A DNA stretch of 64,000 nucleotides from Ancylostoma caninum (GCA_037903475.1 JBAJFG010000611.1:372001-436000); one strand, 5' to 3'; counted from the stretch's first letter, positions 43,015 through 55,056 are shown. The notes: generated by a model from the sequence alone, not told the origin. Made by a program: numbers and translations.

Positions 43015-46000
43015 TTATCTATTAGGAGCTCCACCAGCATTTTCTGGTCCGTATCCGCAACCGGCCCTCACTCTTGCCCCAAAATCTGTTTCCGATGGAT
43101 TAATCCGTGAAAAGCCATAAGAATCTTCGGGAGTGGACAAAATTAGATTTTGAACCTGCCAAATAAAAGCTCTCGAGCTTCTGATTCCAAATGTCTGCAC
43201 GGAAATTGTATATGAGTTGAAACTGCCGAAAAAATAGTGTAATTTTAGTGATTTTGGGCATTTTCAGCTTCCTCTACATATATGGGGATGAGAATAATTT
43301 TAGATGATATGAGCAGACCCATCGATAGAGTGAACTGTGTTGTGACATTGGTTGAATTAGTGCTAAATGTTTGGGTGCAAAAGTTGTTCTCATAGAGGTG
43401 TGAAGTTGAAGAAAATATTTATCTTGCGCCGCTACTCATTTTCATAGACTGGTAGCTTGCGAGCCACTTTGACCAGAATGTTCGGATTGTGTAAGCAGCG
43501 TCCAAACAAGATTCCCTTCACGTTCTGTGACCAGTTTGTCGCGGGCTCCATGCGTTGTTGTTAAATAACGCTGCGAACTTCAAAATTTCGCCAAAACTTA
43601 TAAAAGTGAAGTTCGCTCAACCCTCACTGATCATATCCGCTTGGGGCGTAAAAATGATTGTTGCATAGTGGAGAGTCCGAATGTGAAGATTTTCGCAAAA
43701 ATTGCATGTCTGCATAAAATTGAGCTCATTTCCAGTCGATGTGCCCGCAGGCTGTGAAATTAGCAGCTGCTACTTTTTTCGTTAGTTTGAACTCAAACAA
43801 ACTTTTAATATAGATGTCTGGAATCAGGAGCTCATGTGCTCTCGATTGGTAGTTTGAAGTTATAATAAGTTATAATTTCGTTCAGTTGCAAAGATTCTGA
43901 CGGTTTCTGGCTTACTAATCCATCGAAAACGGATTTTGCGACAGGATTGGAGGTAGGTATTGTACATGTGCTTTTTACAGTCGGATAAACTTGCTTGGAC
44001 GGTTATGTTGGTGAGGTTTGCATACTGTGCTACCCTAAAAACCTTTCTCGTGGATACTTAACTCGATTCCTGCAAGATACTTATCTTTATCATTGGTTTC
44101 TATATATGGTTTCTATATCATTAAGATCCATAATCAACTTCATCTCTAGTTCGTTTGGTTTCTTAACTACATATCGGTTTTGCATCAAGAGATGATCACA
44201 TGGATGCATAAATCAGGTTGGGTAGAAGAGTGGAGAAACACCAATGGGAGTGGAAAACCATAATGAATTGTTTTCTATCAGGGCTAAATGCATACGTAGA
44301 ATACCGCTCGTAACTCTTACGAAAAAAAAGGATGGCGACTGATCAATCGTTAAAAAAGCGTTGCAGTACTGTAACTTCTTCTTCCTTCACAGTGAAGCTT
44401 TTCTCGATTTGATCTGTTTTTGAATTCTTTATCAGAATTGGACTTGAACATATAAAGCCACTTGAATTCTATGTTCAATAGATGCATCCTTGTAGAAATC
44501 CGAAAATTTTTGGAACCAAAAACGAAAAATTCCTCGAAGTAACACACACATTCATCTCACAAACCATCTCTTTACTCTAAACTATTCCTGGCATCCTACT
44601 TGACTGGTCATGCCATCCTGGTTTTTTTTTCAGAATTTGCCAGGAAATCCCAGGAATTCCCGATAGCCTCATGCAATTCTCGCGAATCTCATTAATTTTC
44701 GTAGACTTTGTCGACCCACTATAAGATTGTGGCAATTTCCAATAATTTCATGTAATTCTTGTGAATTTCACCGATTTCCGGAGTTTTCCTTGAAAATCTT
44801 AAGGATTTCCAACAATTCCTTGTAACTGTTGCCAATTTCATTGATTTTCGAATTTCTCGGAGAATCTCGAGAATTCCCAATAGTTGCGTATAATACTTGA
44901 GAGGTTCTCTTATGTTCGCAGTTTTCGATGTCGATCTATCAGAAAATCTTGATGATTTTCAATTATTCCATGGAGCATTCCACTGAAGACATTCGTGCAT
45001 TCAGATTGTGTAAAATAATTGTTCTGCACCTGATCTGTTCTTCCAGTATTAGTTTTGATAATCGAATTAGGCGATGTGTTGGAGGTGTAAATATGCCTCT
45101 GATATGACCTGCCAGCAGACCCGAGCCAACCTGAACAATTGGGTGGCAATGGACCTGCTGTATATGTAATTGTGGCCTGTATCTGAAACTAAAAGCCAAG
45201 TTTCTAACAGGTTAGCGGCCAATTATTACATTTTTCGAAGGCCTACATCGCGATGAGTCAGAAAATATAAGAATTACTTGGTCACGTTGGTGACCCAAAT
45301 TACTACGAGTTTTCATGAGTTTTTGGTCATTTCACCGCTTTAACCGGGCTCTATTTGAAAAACCGCGGAAAGCTGTGGCATAATGAACTGTGGATGAGTG
45401 AGAAGTTTGCAAAATCTATCCAATGAAAAAATTTCAGGCATTCCACTAGCACCACTTCTCTTTTGTGGACGCCGATAAAACGCTGCGTTCCATGAAAATG
45501 GGCGATCACCGCTGAAGAGGAATGTCTTCGAGACATATGGAAAAACGACTATCCTTTTCAAGATATTCCTGTTGGGAATTTTATGGGTCAGATTACTTTG
45601 GACTAGCTCTCAAGTGCCTGAAATCCTAGCAAAGTTCGTTGATTTGTTAAAATAACAATCTCAGACACGTGGTAAACCACTCAACACAAAGCAGACGTTG
45701 AACGAAGTACAATGGACATTGTCGCAAATCGGAGGCTCAGTGAGCCTGATCGGTTTGACCAACCAAGACCACTCGCACCAGATACAGTGAGTGAAAGGTG
45801 AAATCAATCGAAGATAAATGTCAGGTGGAGAAACCACCGATGCAAATGGATTAACACAAGTTCGATTAGGATTAGACCTGAACTTAACATTGGGTACAAT
45901 GATTTCGATAAACTGTCGATGAATCAGAAGTTAACCACTTAAGAATCATGAAGTACAAAGATGGTTTTGATGTAGTGGGCACAATGGATGAATGCAATAA

Positions 46001-49000
46001 ATGCAACGGAAAAAAATAATGTGGTGAAAATGGAGTTAGGGAGGGGGGGGGGCGTTTAAGCCTTAGGCTTAGGCTTAAACCCATGCTTAAGCATAGAAAT
46101 AGGCTTAGACTTAGCTTAGGCTTAGGCTGAGGCTGGTGCTTTGTTTTAGGCTTACAAGATGAAGCCTATGACCTTTTATAGGGTGCCCCCCTCGAACTCC
46201 CTTTTCGACAATAATGTAATATATGCAATACAGAGAAACAATCAATAAATAGAATGGCCCTCACAGGCGGAGGGCTCTCGTGGCAAAAACTGAGGCCGCG
46301 CGGTGGCTGAAACTATCGATAACCGATAGGGCGGATGTGGTCAAACTCAGATCATAGCCGCTCAACGCACGATCATGAGTACGCGTGCCTCGGCCTCTCT
46401 GTGGTCAGGGGCGATCGCTTCGCGACAGACGTATTCAGAAGCACGCCATTCTCAAAAACTTTTGCGATTCCCAAAGTTCCTCCTTGTGTTGACGACTTTG
46501 CTGAATTTTTGAAAAATTTTCAAATTGAAAAAATGAATTTATTGGATTGGGAATTCAAGTGATTTCATATATTGTTCAACTCCAATTTTCAAGGAAGCCG
46601 AAAATGTGCTCAGGTTAAGAACAGTTTTATTTTGAAAGGAAATGCAGAGCTGCGACGGTTTGTTACAACTGGTCCGTCGGCGACAGATTAGTTCTTTGCA
46701 ACCCTTTTTTTGCAACTGTTACGAGCTATATTGTACTTCGTTTTCTCTTCCAAGGCTCAGTAATTTGGATGGATGTCCAGCAAACAGGTTGCAGCAACTG
46801 TATGACAACACAAATTCTTTAAAGAGAGTGTTTATAAGCGGGGAGAAAGCAATTTGTCGAAATTGCCTTTTTTTCTATCCATTCCCTTATTTACAAGGGC
46901 TTTTTTGGAGGTTTTGTCTCCTGACTACTTTGCAGTCTTCGTAGAATAATTTGCCGCTCTCCCAAGACACCTTTCTGTTCCTCCCCCGCCCAAAATAACG
47001 TCAATCCTTTGTAGGCTCGAGGCGAATCACATCACTGTGCACTTTGCTGCACCTCTTCTTTGAATACGTGTCTATTTGAATCATTGTTAACTATTTCTGA
47101 TTGTCTGAGAACTGTTTTTATTCTGATTCGATTGTTCGTGTTCATTTCCAGCGAATCTCAGCGAAATACTGTGCATTTTCGTCACAGGTAGACTTTTTCA
47201 ATTGCGCTTGTTATCGTGTGGCTAGGGATCCTAGAACATCCTTAATCCCTATGCCTGCGCTATAGAGGTACTCGAGATTGCATAGTTGAGCAATCTTCTC
47301 TTCTTGTGCCGGGAATGTATTCCCAAAAAAGGTCACATGGAAAAGTTGGATTGGCCTATCCTGTGAGATTTGTCCCTCAGGTGAAAATTGCCAGTAACGG
47401 GGATTTCACATTCCAAAATTTGTTCTTTGTGAAGAGGTGGGCTAAAATTTGGTCCAATTAATGACGGTGAATCAATTTTATATTCCAACCCTTTCGAACA
47501 GTTTGCAACAAAATCGCTTTTGTGGTGATTTCCCAGACTTTCCAGAAACTTTCCACAGCGGTGTACTATGACGAGCTCGATTCGACTTTACGAAATTCTT
47601 TAAAAGGCAGCACAGCGAACTCCCTAATACATTGACTCAGCTTTCCTCATGAATGCACCCCTGCAACCCTAATGCAAAAACACGGGACACACCTCATTAA
47701 ATGTATTAAATGCACCGATGTCATCGTATTGCTTGTCGTTTTCACACAATGTGTCAGAGCTTTGCAACATAAGGATTCGATTCAACACACCATGTAGAAA
47801 TCGTTTCCTTCCGAGTGTAATTGGAGAGTTGAGTTTTTATTGTCAGAGAAGACTCAGTGCTTGAAACTCAATAGCACGCGGAATTCTCCAGACATTCCCG
47901 GATTTTGCTGAAAAAAAAAAACACTCTAGATGTCAAGTCTCATGATTTTACCTTTTATAGGTGGCATAGTTATATTATATCGTTCACTCACTATACCTAC
48001 TCTCTTTCATCGTTCCTACTGTTCGCTGACTTGCCCAACCAGCCGTAGTAATATATAATATGTAAATAAAAATACAGTAGAACAGTGAACTTAGTCATCC
48101 TTGATACTGTACTATGCGTTTGCTTGAGTGTTTCTCTACTTCCAGTCATCTTGTCCTTAACACTGTTGCACCATTCCAAAGGTGCATCTCTCTTATTTGC
48201 TACTACTGTAAGCTTCTTTTACTGCTCATACTAGTAAGTGCGCTCAGAAGCCTAAACCCAGCATAAGGAGCTTCCTTGTAATACTAATATTACCGCCTTT
48301 TCCCACAGCTCTGCTCTTTTCTTCATTCAGGATCTCTGGGAAAATTCGAAAAGCTGTCGTTCACTGTTTACTACACGTATGATTCACAAAATTCTATGCA
48401 AGTCTTCTGACACGATCTCTTTCAAGTTGTGACAAGCGACCGCCTCTACATAAGATACTATCCACATTTATTTGTTGATTGACTACTGTTTCTAGCTGAT
48501 TTCGGGAGGTTCGATACTGGCTAATCACTCTTGCACCGCACAATGCCACCATTTGGTATGCCGCGCCGCCCCACCTAAGCGGCGCGGCTGAGCAGTTGGC
48601 CGCTGTGGTTGTAGAAGGTTGCTCGTACTGATGTTTTGCTTACGATTTCGGAATGAAGACAACGATACGGTGTAACATGGTGGGAAACATGAGCGAGACA
48701 TTGGTACCGGCAACGCCTGACAGTCACACCGTCCGGATGATCTGCCGTGCCGCGTAGCTGGTGCGGTGCGGCAGGCCACACAGGCGGTATTCTGTGATGT
48801 GAGAGGGATTGACTGATAGTGTACATACGTTTCTTATGAGAACCATGCAAATTGCCACTATGAAACTTAGAAGAAAGGATGTGATAACCTGTTGTTTAGA
48901 TATAGTACAATGCACCCAATGCACCATTCCAGTACAATACTATCACTGACTTTCCCATGGATCCATCGCAGTCTCAGTTCCCGCAACTCTTCTAATCCAT

Positions 49001-50402
49001 TCTTGAACTGGTTACTTGTGTTGGCATGTCTTTTGCTGAATTTCGGGATCGTGTGAAATTGGTCGCAACCTTTGCGACCAAACTGGACTAATTTCAGAAG
49101 TGAGAATTTCAATGGGTGCTGCTAGAGAGACACCTTTCCCCTGGGGTTCTGGGAGACCTCCAAATTTTATTTGCTGTTAGGCGTTAAATATGAAAACGAA
49201 GAGAAGCGCAGCATATAGGACTACGTTGTTTCATCATAATTTAAAGCTTGAATTTCTCTCCTTTGTCTTCTCATAAATCCCTGCTTAAGACTTGCTTTTA
49301 AAATTGTCTCGAAGTTCCTCACCGGCTAGTCCTTTGCAGCAGCATCTCTAGCAACATCTCCGCATCTGCATGTGCATTTTAAATAACAACCATATGCTCG
49401 AATTGGAAATTAGGAACATATGTAAATAATCTTCGGGATTGATGCTTTGCACCTCCTATCCTTTGCTCAGTTATTCTGCACTATCTGCAAGAAAGTGCTA
49501 TATTAGCGCATTTCAGGCAATACTCAGTTCCCTAGATGCTATGAGCTGTATTTTACTATGCCTTCCGTAATTTCCTTAACTAGCTGTGACCTAATTGCCA
49601 CTTAAGCTTGACAAGCCACCTTTAATACACATAGCGCTAGACTTTGATCCATTCTGATCCAGGCCCAGATGATTTATCATTTGAAGGATGTGCAATCTCA
49701 TACCCATGGATAGCACCTGGATATAAGCAAATCCCACGTACAGATGAATGATGATGCGACCGAGTCTCAGTCTCTTCCTGCCTGTGCGAATGTATCTTTG
49801 ATATATTATTGCGGTTTAGCCGCAACTATCTCGAAATGTAATTATTAAATTATAATATATAAAATATATTTAGGCATGTAACTATAATAAATAAGCAATT
49901 AAATAAATGAATAAACCCCGTTGATCCAATGGTCTTTAATAAATTTTCGCGTGTGCGTAGACATATACGTGAACTCTGGATTTCTTAATCTCTGGATCTC
50001 TTCTCTGGATTTCTCCATTTTCCTCACATGAATAGCGAAAATTTATTTATTTATTTATTTGTTTATTTATCACACCTACCACTAAGGATGCGCTACTACA
50101 AAATGATCACGACAAAGGTGTCATCCGTAATGGTACAGCAGGAACCTTCCGAATGGGAACTTTGTCCCTAGTGAAGTGATGCGAAACTGAAGATTCCATT
50201 AACACATGAAATGTTCGTCTTTGATAATAAATTCTTCTTTCATATTTTTATCTCCATTCCCTGTTTTCCTACATAATCCCACCTCACTCTCTTGTAGAAA
50301 AGCTTCGTAGTGTTCTGGTTTTTTCTTCAATATTTGCCGCAGTCCAAAGTTATACAAGTGTGCTTTTTGAGACTGGAGGCATTTCCTCATTTTATGGATC
50401 AT
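43015..50402 (-). CDS. Candidate minus-strand gene, exon structure unresolved
   Basis: Not recognised. Minus-strand exons that join in phase: 50402-50283 (AHLYNFGLRQILKKKPEHYE), 49777-49717 (RSHHHSSVRGICLYP), 49087-48951 (FGRKGCDQFHTIPKFSKRHA). Further down are 45511-45345 or -45364 (GDRPFSWNAAFYRRPQKRSG), 45182-45030 and a possible last exon 43155-43015 (YGFSRINPSETDFGARVRAG, then TAA). The link across 45.5-48.9 kb is missing; a GC-rich frame at 48540-48795 could bridge it in more than one phase. Exon 45182-45030 has two possible frames, and 43015-43155 is also open on the + strand. The individual pieces look protein-like, but the gene may be two genes or none. Confidence 0.25.
46043..46155. 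repeat. Degenerate interstitial telomere-type repeat (TTAGGC) next to a G run
   Basis: A run of ten G (46043-46052) is followed by clustered TTAGGC units and one-base variants: CCTTAGGCTTAGGCTTAAAC, then ATAGGCTTAGACTTAGCTTA, GGCTTAGGCTGAGGC and TTTTAGGCTTAC. TTAGGC is the nematode telomere repeat. The tract is imperfect and about 100 bases long, so it is an old internal site, not a chromosome end. Confidence 0.85.
46281..46430. repeat. Dispersed repeat with a TAGGGCGGATGTGGTCAA core, copy 2
   Basis: Matches 22739-22870 over the GC-rich core. It lies just beyond the telomere-type tract and is followed by an open + frame (46335-46562) that is probably part of the repeat. Confidence 0.5.
47315..47461 (+). 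CDS. Possible small + strand frame, 48 residues
   Basis: Starts MYSQKRSHGKVGLAYPVRF and ends RWAKIWSN before TAA. It is protein-like in codon choice but has no known relative, and it may be an exon (CTCAG|GTGAAA donor at 47399) or chance. Recorded only because it lies in a long stretch without other features. Confidence 0.12.
   Translation: MYSQKRSHGKVGLAYPVRFVPQVKIASNGDFTFQNLFFVKRWAKIWSN
48540..48795. other. GC-rich patch open in several minus-strand frames
   Basis: Clearly more GC-rich than its surroundings, with a GCGCCGCCCCACC...GGCGCGGC inverted motif. On the minus strand all three frames are open across part of it, one reading YRLCGLPHRTSYAARQIIRT after a CACATCACAG acceptor. It could be an exon of the minus-strand candidate gene or a repeat insertion. 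Confidence 0.3.
50042..50072 (-). repeat. Antisense A-rich LINE tail
   Basis: On the minus strand GATAAATAAACAAATAAATA follows GGTAGGTGT, matching the tail pattern of the LINE at 6957-6977. Confidence 0.45.
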
Positions 50403-52489
50403 CTGGTTGCTACAGGTCCTAGAAATGCAACTTCCAGCTTTACCCCGCTGGGAAAAGAATTCATTCGCCCACTGGAATTTTCATCTCCAATGCTAGAATT
50501 GAAGGGAGACCGGCTCATCAAGGAAATGATAGAAAACTTTCTTTTGGAGTGGGAAAAGTGCTTTAAAGTCGTTATGCAAAGCAAACTTGATTAATTAAAC
50601 AAAGGTGCCAGAAACGTTGTGGGTCTGCAAAAATGGCACGATTTTACTACACGATTCAATGTGTCGAAACGGTAAAGGCTGTATCAATGCGACAACTACA
50701 TTTGGACAGTTTTCGCCATGTTTCGTAGGAGGAAGCACTTTCGCCTGTCGGTCGTCTGCAAAATTCAATTTCATCCAGGAAATTACATACAGCAACCTGG
50801 TTCTTCCACGTTTTCTTATCGCTGCGATTCCTGGCGAACTTCAGTTCCACTAGTAATCACTAAAACATCAACTTAAACTCAGGTTCCAAAAGGTTTATGG
50901 TAGCAAATAGCGCTAATAAGAAAATTTTTGTTTACAAACTTCGTAGCTGGGACCTCGTCAATCGCTTCAAGAGTTGCCTTAGATTTTTTATTCAGAACAG
51001 GATGTGGGATTCAAGTGGGATCAGATGGTGTCCTTAGCGGAATGTTAGCAAAATGGCAGCTGTTTTTCGGTTTCCTTCATTTCTGGAGAGATGTGCGATC
51101 TTTTTTTTTTGCTTTCGTGCAGATAAACTACGGCACACTCACGTCCTTAGCAGTGTTCATAAAAAGCACAACTCCGAGGCACCAATTTCCCTCATGAAGT
51201 CATTTCTGCGATGAACAGGCTTGCACGCCATTAAAAATTTGTTTTTGTCAACCACAATTTCCTACAAACGTCCCAATTCGTGCTTCGTGAGTACCATCCA
51301 TGCTTGAGACTTTTTACTCTGTCACGTGGTAATAAGTACAATTTCTGTGAAGTGAAAACTGCTTTCAGAAATCGAATCCAATTTTTTTCTGGCATGTCAA
51401 TTGCATTTTTTTTGTGTGAAATTTAATCTATCGGACGTCATCTTCATGGAGTACTCCACTTGCATACACACATGCCAAGTATTTTAAAAAATTTTGGAAT
51501 TCAATCTTTTGAGTAAACGTATTGCATAGCTTCTAACAGCTATAAAAAAGCGCCCATAACATTCCCATTTTAAAACAAATTTCTTTTGTATTTTGCATTA
51601 AATTCGTGACACATCCTATTAAGACGAAGGTGTGTTGCTATTTCGATTACATTCGAACCTCCCCAGTTCAGAAAAAAAAATACTTAGTTAATAAAAGTTA
51701 ATAGTTGCTTAATAGTTACTGCTTAATAGTAGTTAATAGTTGCTGAACCTACATATGTATATGACAAAGCAGCATTTTGAAAAGATGTCCCGTTCTCTCG
51801 ATCCTCGAAATAATCTCAAATTTTTATCCTTCCGAGTAGTTCTGAGCTGAACCTTCCAGACTTCCATGTATTTATTGGTGTTGCTCGACTGTGGCTTGCT
51901 GGTGACAATAGAAACCTCCAGTTTTCCTTCCTTCGTTCCTTCTTAATGTGCAAGATTTACTACTAGTGTTCTTAGACAGCAGGATTTACGAATGACAAGT
52001 TTGTGTTAACTTGTTCTTCCCATTAAATCAAGGTTCTCTGGCAGGACGGTGACAGCCCGAAAACCGAAACCACTCCCAGTGCGATAGCACACCATTTTGC
52101 TCTCTTAGGGGTGAAAGAGAAATGATAATGATTGGGAATCGTGATATAATTCTGCTCACTTCATAAAGGAGGGGATTTTTTTACGAAGCAGATACGTGTG
52201 GTTGTGACAAGCAGCCATAATAGCAGTTCCAGGTCATACGAGACTATCATTGGGGTCGGCCTGAGCAGGTATCCAAGATTAGAAGTGGCGGACAATTTTT
52301 ATGATGAAGGCTACTGATCCGTCAAGCTTTCTCGGAGGAATTGCCAGCGTTCTAGCCAAAATCCTCTTCCTCCACATGAATTCAGGATATCAACTTCAGC
52401 ATAAAGTAGTTCTCACCTTCGAGCAGCAACTCATCACTGCTTCATTAGCACAACGTAGCGTCTACAGTACCATGCCATGAACTGCAAGC
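50403..52489. other. Region open on both strands, no assignable gene
   Basis: 50348-50594 (+) reads VATGPRNATSSFTPLGKEFI and DRLIKEMIENFLLEWEKCFK; 50605-50853 (+) reads VPETLWVCKNGTILLHDSMC. The minus strand of the same DNA also gives frames with plausible splice sites. I cannot decide the strand. From 51.2 to 52.5 kb nothing is seen. Confidence 0.35.
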
Positions 52490-52752
52490 CCACTCTTTAT
52501 TGTTTATTTGTTTATTGTTTGCACTCTCTAATCACACCGGCATAATGAATATGCGGCCTAAGTGCGAAGAGTTCGGCTGATTTCTTCACATCGAACAGTT
52601 ACTTCCAATCGCCGAAGAGTTCTTTTCCACAGCAGTCCCATCCTTCCCGCTCCTGATATTCTTGTGACGTTGATAGTGACGATGTAGGGAGAATCAATTG
52701 ATTGGTTTGGCATACGGTCCACACTTGACAATTCCGTATTGGACCGTGTCAC
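52490..52752 (-). other. Possible minus-strand terminal exon followed by A-rich tail
   Basis: After a CCCTACTACAG acceptor the minus strand reads NTELSSVDRMPNQSIDSPYI and GLLWKRTLRRLEVTVRCEEI, ending in TAG at about 52558. An AATAAACAAATAAACAATAAA run follows within 30-60 bases. It may be the last exon of an unseen gene with its poly(A) signals, or the 3' end of a decayed LINE, since that tail resembles other LINE tails here. Confidence 0.3.
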
Positions 52753-52878
52753 TGACTGTAGTAGGGTGTGGTGGAGGCAGAGGCTGGAGAGGACCCACTT
52801 TTTAGGTCATAATAAAAATCACTCTTGGCATATTTTAAATTCGCGCCATGACGCGCTGAGTGTCAACGGTGCAGTAAA

Positions 52879-53631
52879 GCCCTACACAGAGTTTTGCCGC
52901 CGGGCGAGTCGCCCATGTCGAAGCATACCGGGCTGCTACGCAGCGCGAGCTCGCCGCGGCAAAACTCGCCAGGGGGGTCACTCAGAGTATTTTGCCGCAG
53001 CGAGCTCGCCGCGAGCTCGCCCAGCGAGCGGCGACAAGGAATGCCTCGGACCATTTTTGTCGCGCGCGGCAAAACTCGCCGATGGTATTTTTCTTCGTAA
53101 TTTCGCGAATCTTTTAAACAAATTGCACTTCTCCAGTGACGAACATTTCGTTGTTTGTTTATGTTTTTAGCGCTTCTCACTTGACGTTTTCGGTGAGAGC
53201 CTACCCGTAAACTAGAACATTTGATGCGGTATCCTTCATGTTATTTTTTGTATTCCTGGTATTTTAGTCATTGACGACGACGATGTAGCGTAGTTAGTCC
53301 TAGAATGCCATCTGGAGGTGGTAGCCAGGAACAGTAGGGATTATGTTAATGAGGCACACGTTCCCTAAGTGGACACCGGGTTCAGAATACTAATTTATAG
53401 AATACACAGAAGAGGCGTTCGTTTGTATCGTTCCGTTCTAACAAGGAATTCTTCAGAAATTCAAAAGAAGTGGAACAATTACTGCGGATATAGAAAAGAT
53501 GCCCTAGTGCTAACCGCCGCGCTCCCGCCCGACTCTGAGTATCCCCAACGTCGCTGAGCGGCAAAGGCTTGCCACGCCCCCCTCTTGCCGCCCGGCGAGA
53601 ACTCGCTCGGCGGCAAAACTCTGAGTGGGGC
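52879..53631. mobile_element. TIR element of about 753 bp with TTAA-like borders
   Basis: GCCCTACACAGAGTTTTGCC at the left is answered at 53631 by the inverse of GCCCCACTCAGAGTTTTGCC. Borders are TAAA on the left and TTAA on the right, suggesting a piggyBac-like TTAA target with one change. The left 200 bases carry repeated GGCAAAACTCGCC and GAGCTCGCCGCG motifs in both orientations. No transposase frame. Confidence 0.7.
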
Positions 53632-54000
53632 TTAAGAAGTCGGCTGCGAGACGAGAGGTACGCTGCTGGCCTGTGATTGGTCGATTCATGTGCGCGTCGC
53701 AGCTGCAGCCTTCGAGGATACGCGCAGTTCTACTTGGAAATGAACAACTTTTCCAAGCTTGAGTGGGAAAGGTGAATGCTACTGGAGCCCACAAGAGTAT
53801 TCACCAATGTTATTTAGTGCGTCGAATTTAAAGACGCAATCCATACTTGAAAGGCATACGCGTGAGGAGCGGTTGCGGTCGCGGCGTACCTCCTGACCGC
53901 CTCCTCTAAGAGTCGAAGCGCTAAGTGATCCCAGTTTTTAGGACATGGGGAAACTATCTTTTATATAAAGTCGGATTAATGGATTTCCTGAAGCAAATAA

Positions 54001-54080
54001 GGTTGGCCTCGGGCGGGATCGAACCATCGATCGTGTGCGTGCGCAGCGAGCCTCTTACCACTGCACTACGCGCCCTTGGT
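54001..54080 (-). mobile_element. tRNA-derived SINE, head only
   Basis: On the minus strand: GTAGTGCAGTGGTAAGAGG (A-box region) followed by GGTTCGATCCC (B box, 54015-54025 on +). It matches the first 75 bases of the complete SINE at 54470-54754. The body is missing. It does not fold as a proper tRNA because the acceptor and T stems do not pair well. Confidence 0.75.
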
Positions 54081-54254
54081 TGTAACATACTTCCAATAAA
54101 ATTTTATCTACAAACTTATGCATGCAAGCGTTCTATGTACTGTAGGCTATATTAATCTGGATGATAGGAATCCGCTCAGAGCACAGCACAAGGTGGTCAG
54201 TGTCGGTTGGGGAGTACTGAGTCAAGCCGGATTCCGAAATGGGCTACTAAGTAC

Positions 54255-54788
54255 TAGTGGCGGACGCAGAAAGTGGGCGTGAGGGAGGGCGTGGGAAAAA
54301 AGTGGGGTCTTCACCGTTTTGGGGACCCAGACGGAAAATAAAATTAATAAAAACATTAATTATAATGATAAATAATTAATAGAAATTATGTCAAAAATAA
54401 TAATAGTAATAAACTAATAAAAATAAACTAGTAGAAGATTTTTATATATATTGTAAAGTAATTTCAAAATCGGGTGCGTGTGGCGCAGTGGTAAGAGGCT
54501 CGCTGCGCACGCACACGATCGATGGTTCGATCCCGCCCGAGGCCAACCAAGCCTTCCATCCCTCCGGGGTCGGTAATATGGTACCAGAGGAGTCTGGGAG
54601 GATGAAGCACTGACTTGGTACATCGGGTGCCCCCCGCAAGTCATTGTACAGGGCACATACGCATTCAACGCCTCTACGATGCTCAGATGAAGTCGAATGC
54701 GTGGCGCATCCCTCGTGACGGAATTGATTAACGCCGACCACTTTATCTTTACTTTAATTTCAAAAATTTGTCGACCCATTCTCGCGGG
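54255..54788 (-). mobile_element. hAT-type MITE, copy 4, split by a SINE
   Basis: AGTGGCGGACGCAGAAAGTG through TTTTGGGGACCCAGACGG is the right half of the family in reverse. The match resumes after the SINE with AATTTCAAAAATTTGTCGAC and CCCATTCTCG. The far terminus is lost after 54785, where the sequence passes into other repeats. Confidence 0.85.
54470..54754 (+). mobile_element. Complete tRNA-derived SINE, 285 bp, inside a hAT MITE
   Basis: Pol III A box TGGCGCAGTGG at 54481-54491 and B box GGTTCGATCCC at 54524-54534, then an unrelated body ending CTTTATCTTTACTTT. Flanked by an exact 11-bp duplication TAATTTCAAAA (54459-54469 and 54755-54765), as made by LINE-driven target-primed insertion. 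The tail is not poly(A). Confidence 0.9.
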
Positions 54789-54880
54789 AAAAAAATCGTC
54801 ACTAATGGTGGAAAAAACCGTCACTAGTGGTCAAAAACCTTTTTTTTACCATTAATGACGGTTTTCTCCAAAAACGGAGA
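54789..54880. repeat. Short inverted and tandem GTCACTARTGG repeats
   Basis: ATCGTCACTAATGGTGGAAA, then ACCGTCACTAGTGGTCAAAA, then the inverse ACCATTAATGACGGTTTT. It abuts the broken end of the hAT MITE and may be another small insertion that removed its terminus. Confidence 0.55.
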
Positions 54881-55056
54881 CGGTTTCTCGAAAACGAAAG
54901 GTGCCACTTTGGAGAGATACTTGTTGGTATAGTACGCATCTACAGTCAAAATCCCAACATGATACGTCTCGTACAACTTGAGCAACACCTGATTATCATT
55001 GGAGCGCACAATAGTGCAGGGTAGGGATGGAGTAAATGGTTGAACGACAGTGATCT

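Noticed and set aside
54001..54080. Possible tRNA gene
   Set aside because: A and B boxes are present, but the acceptor and T stems do not pair and the sequence matches the SINE head.
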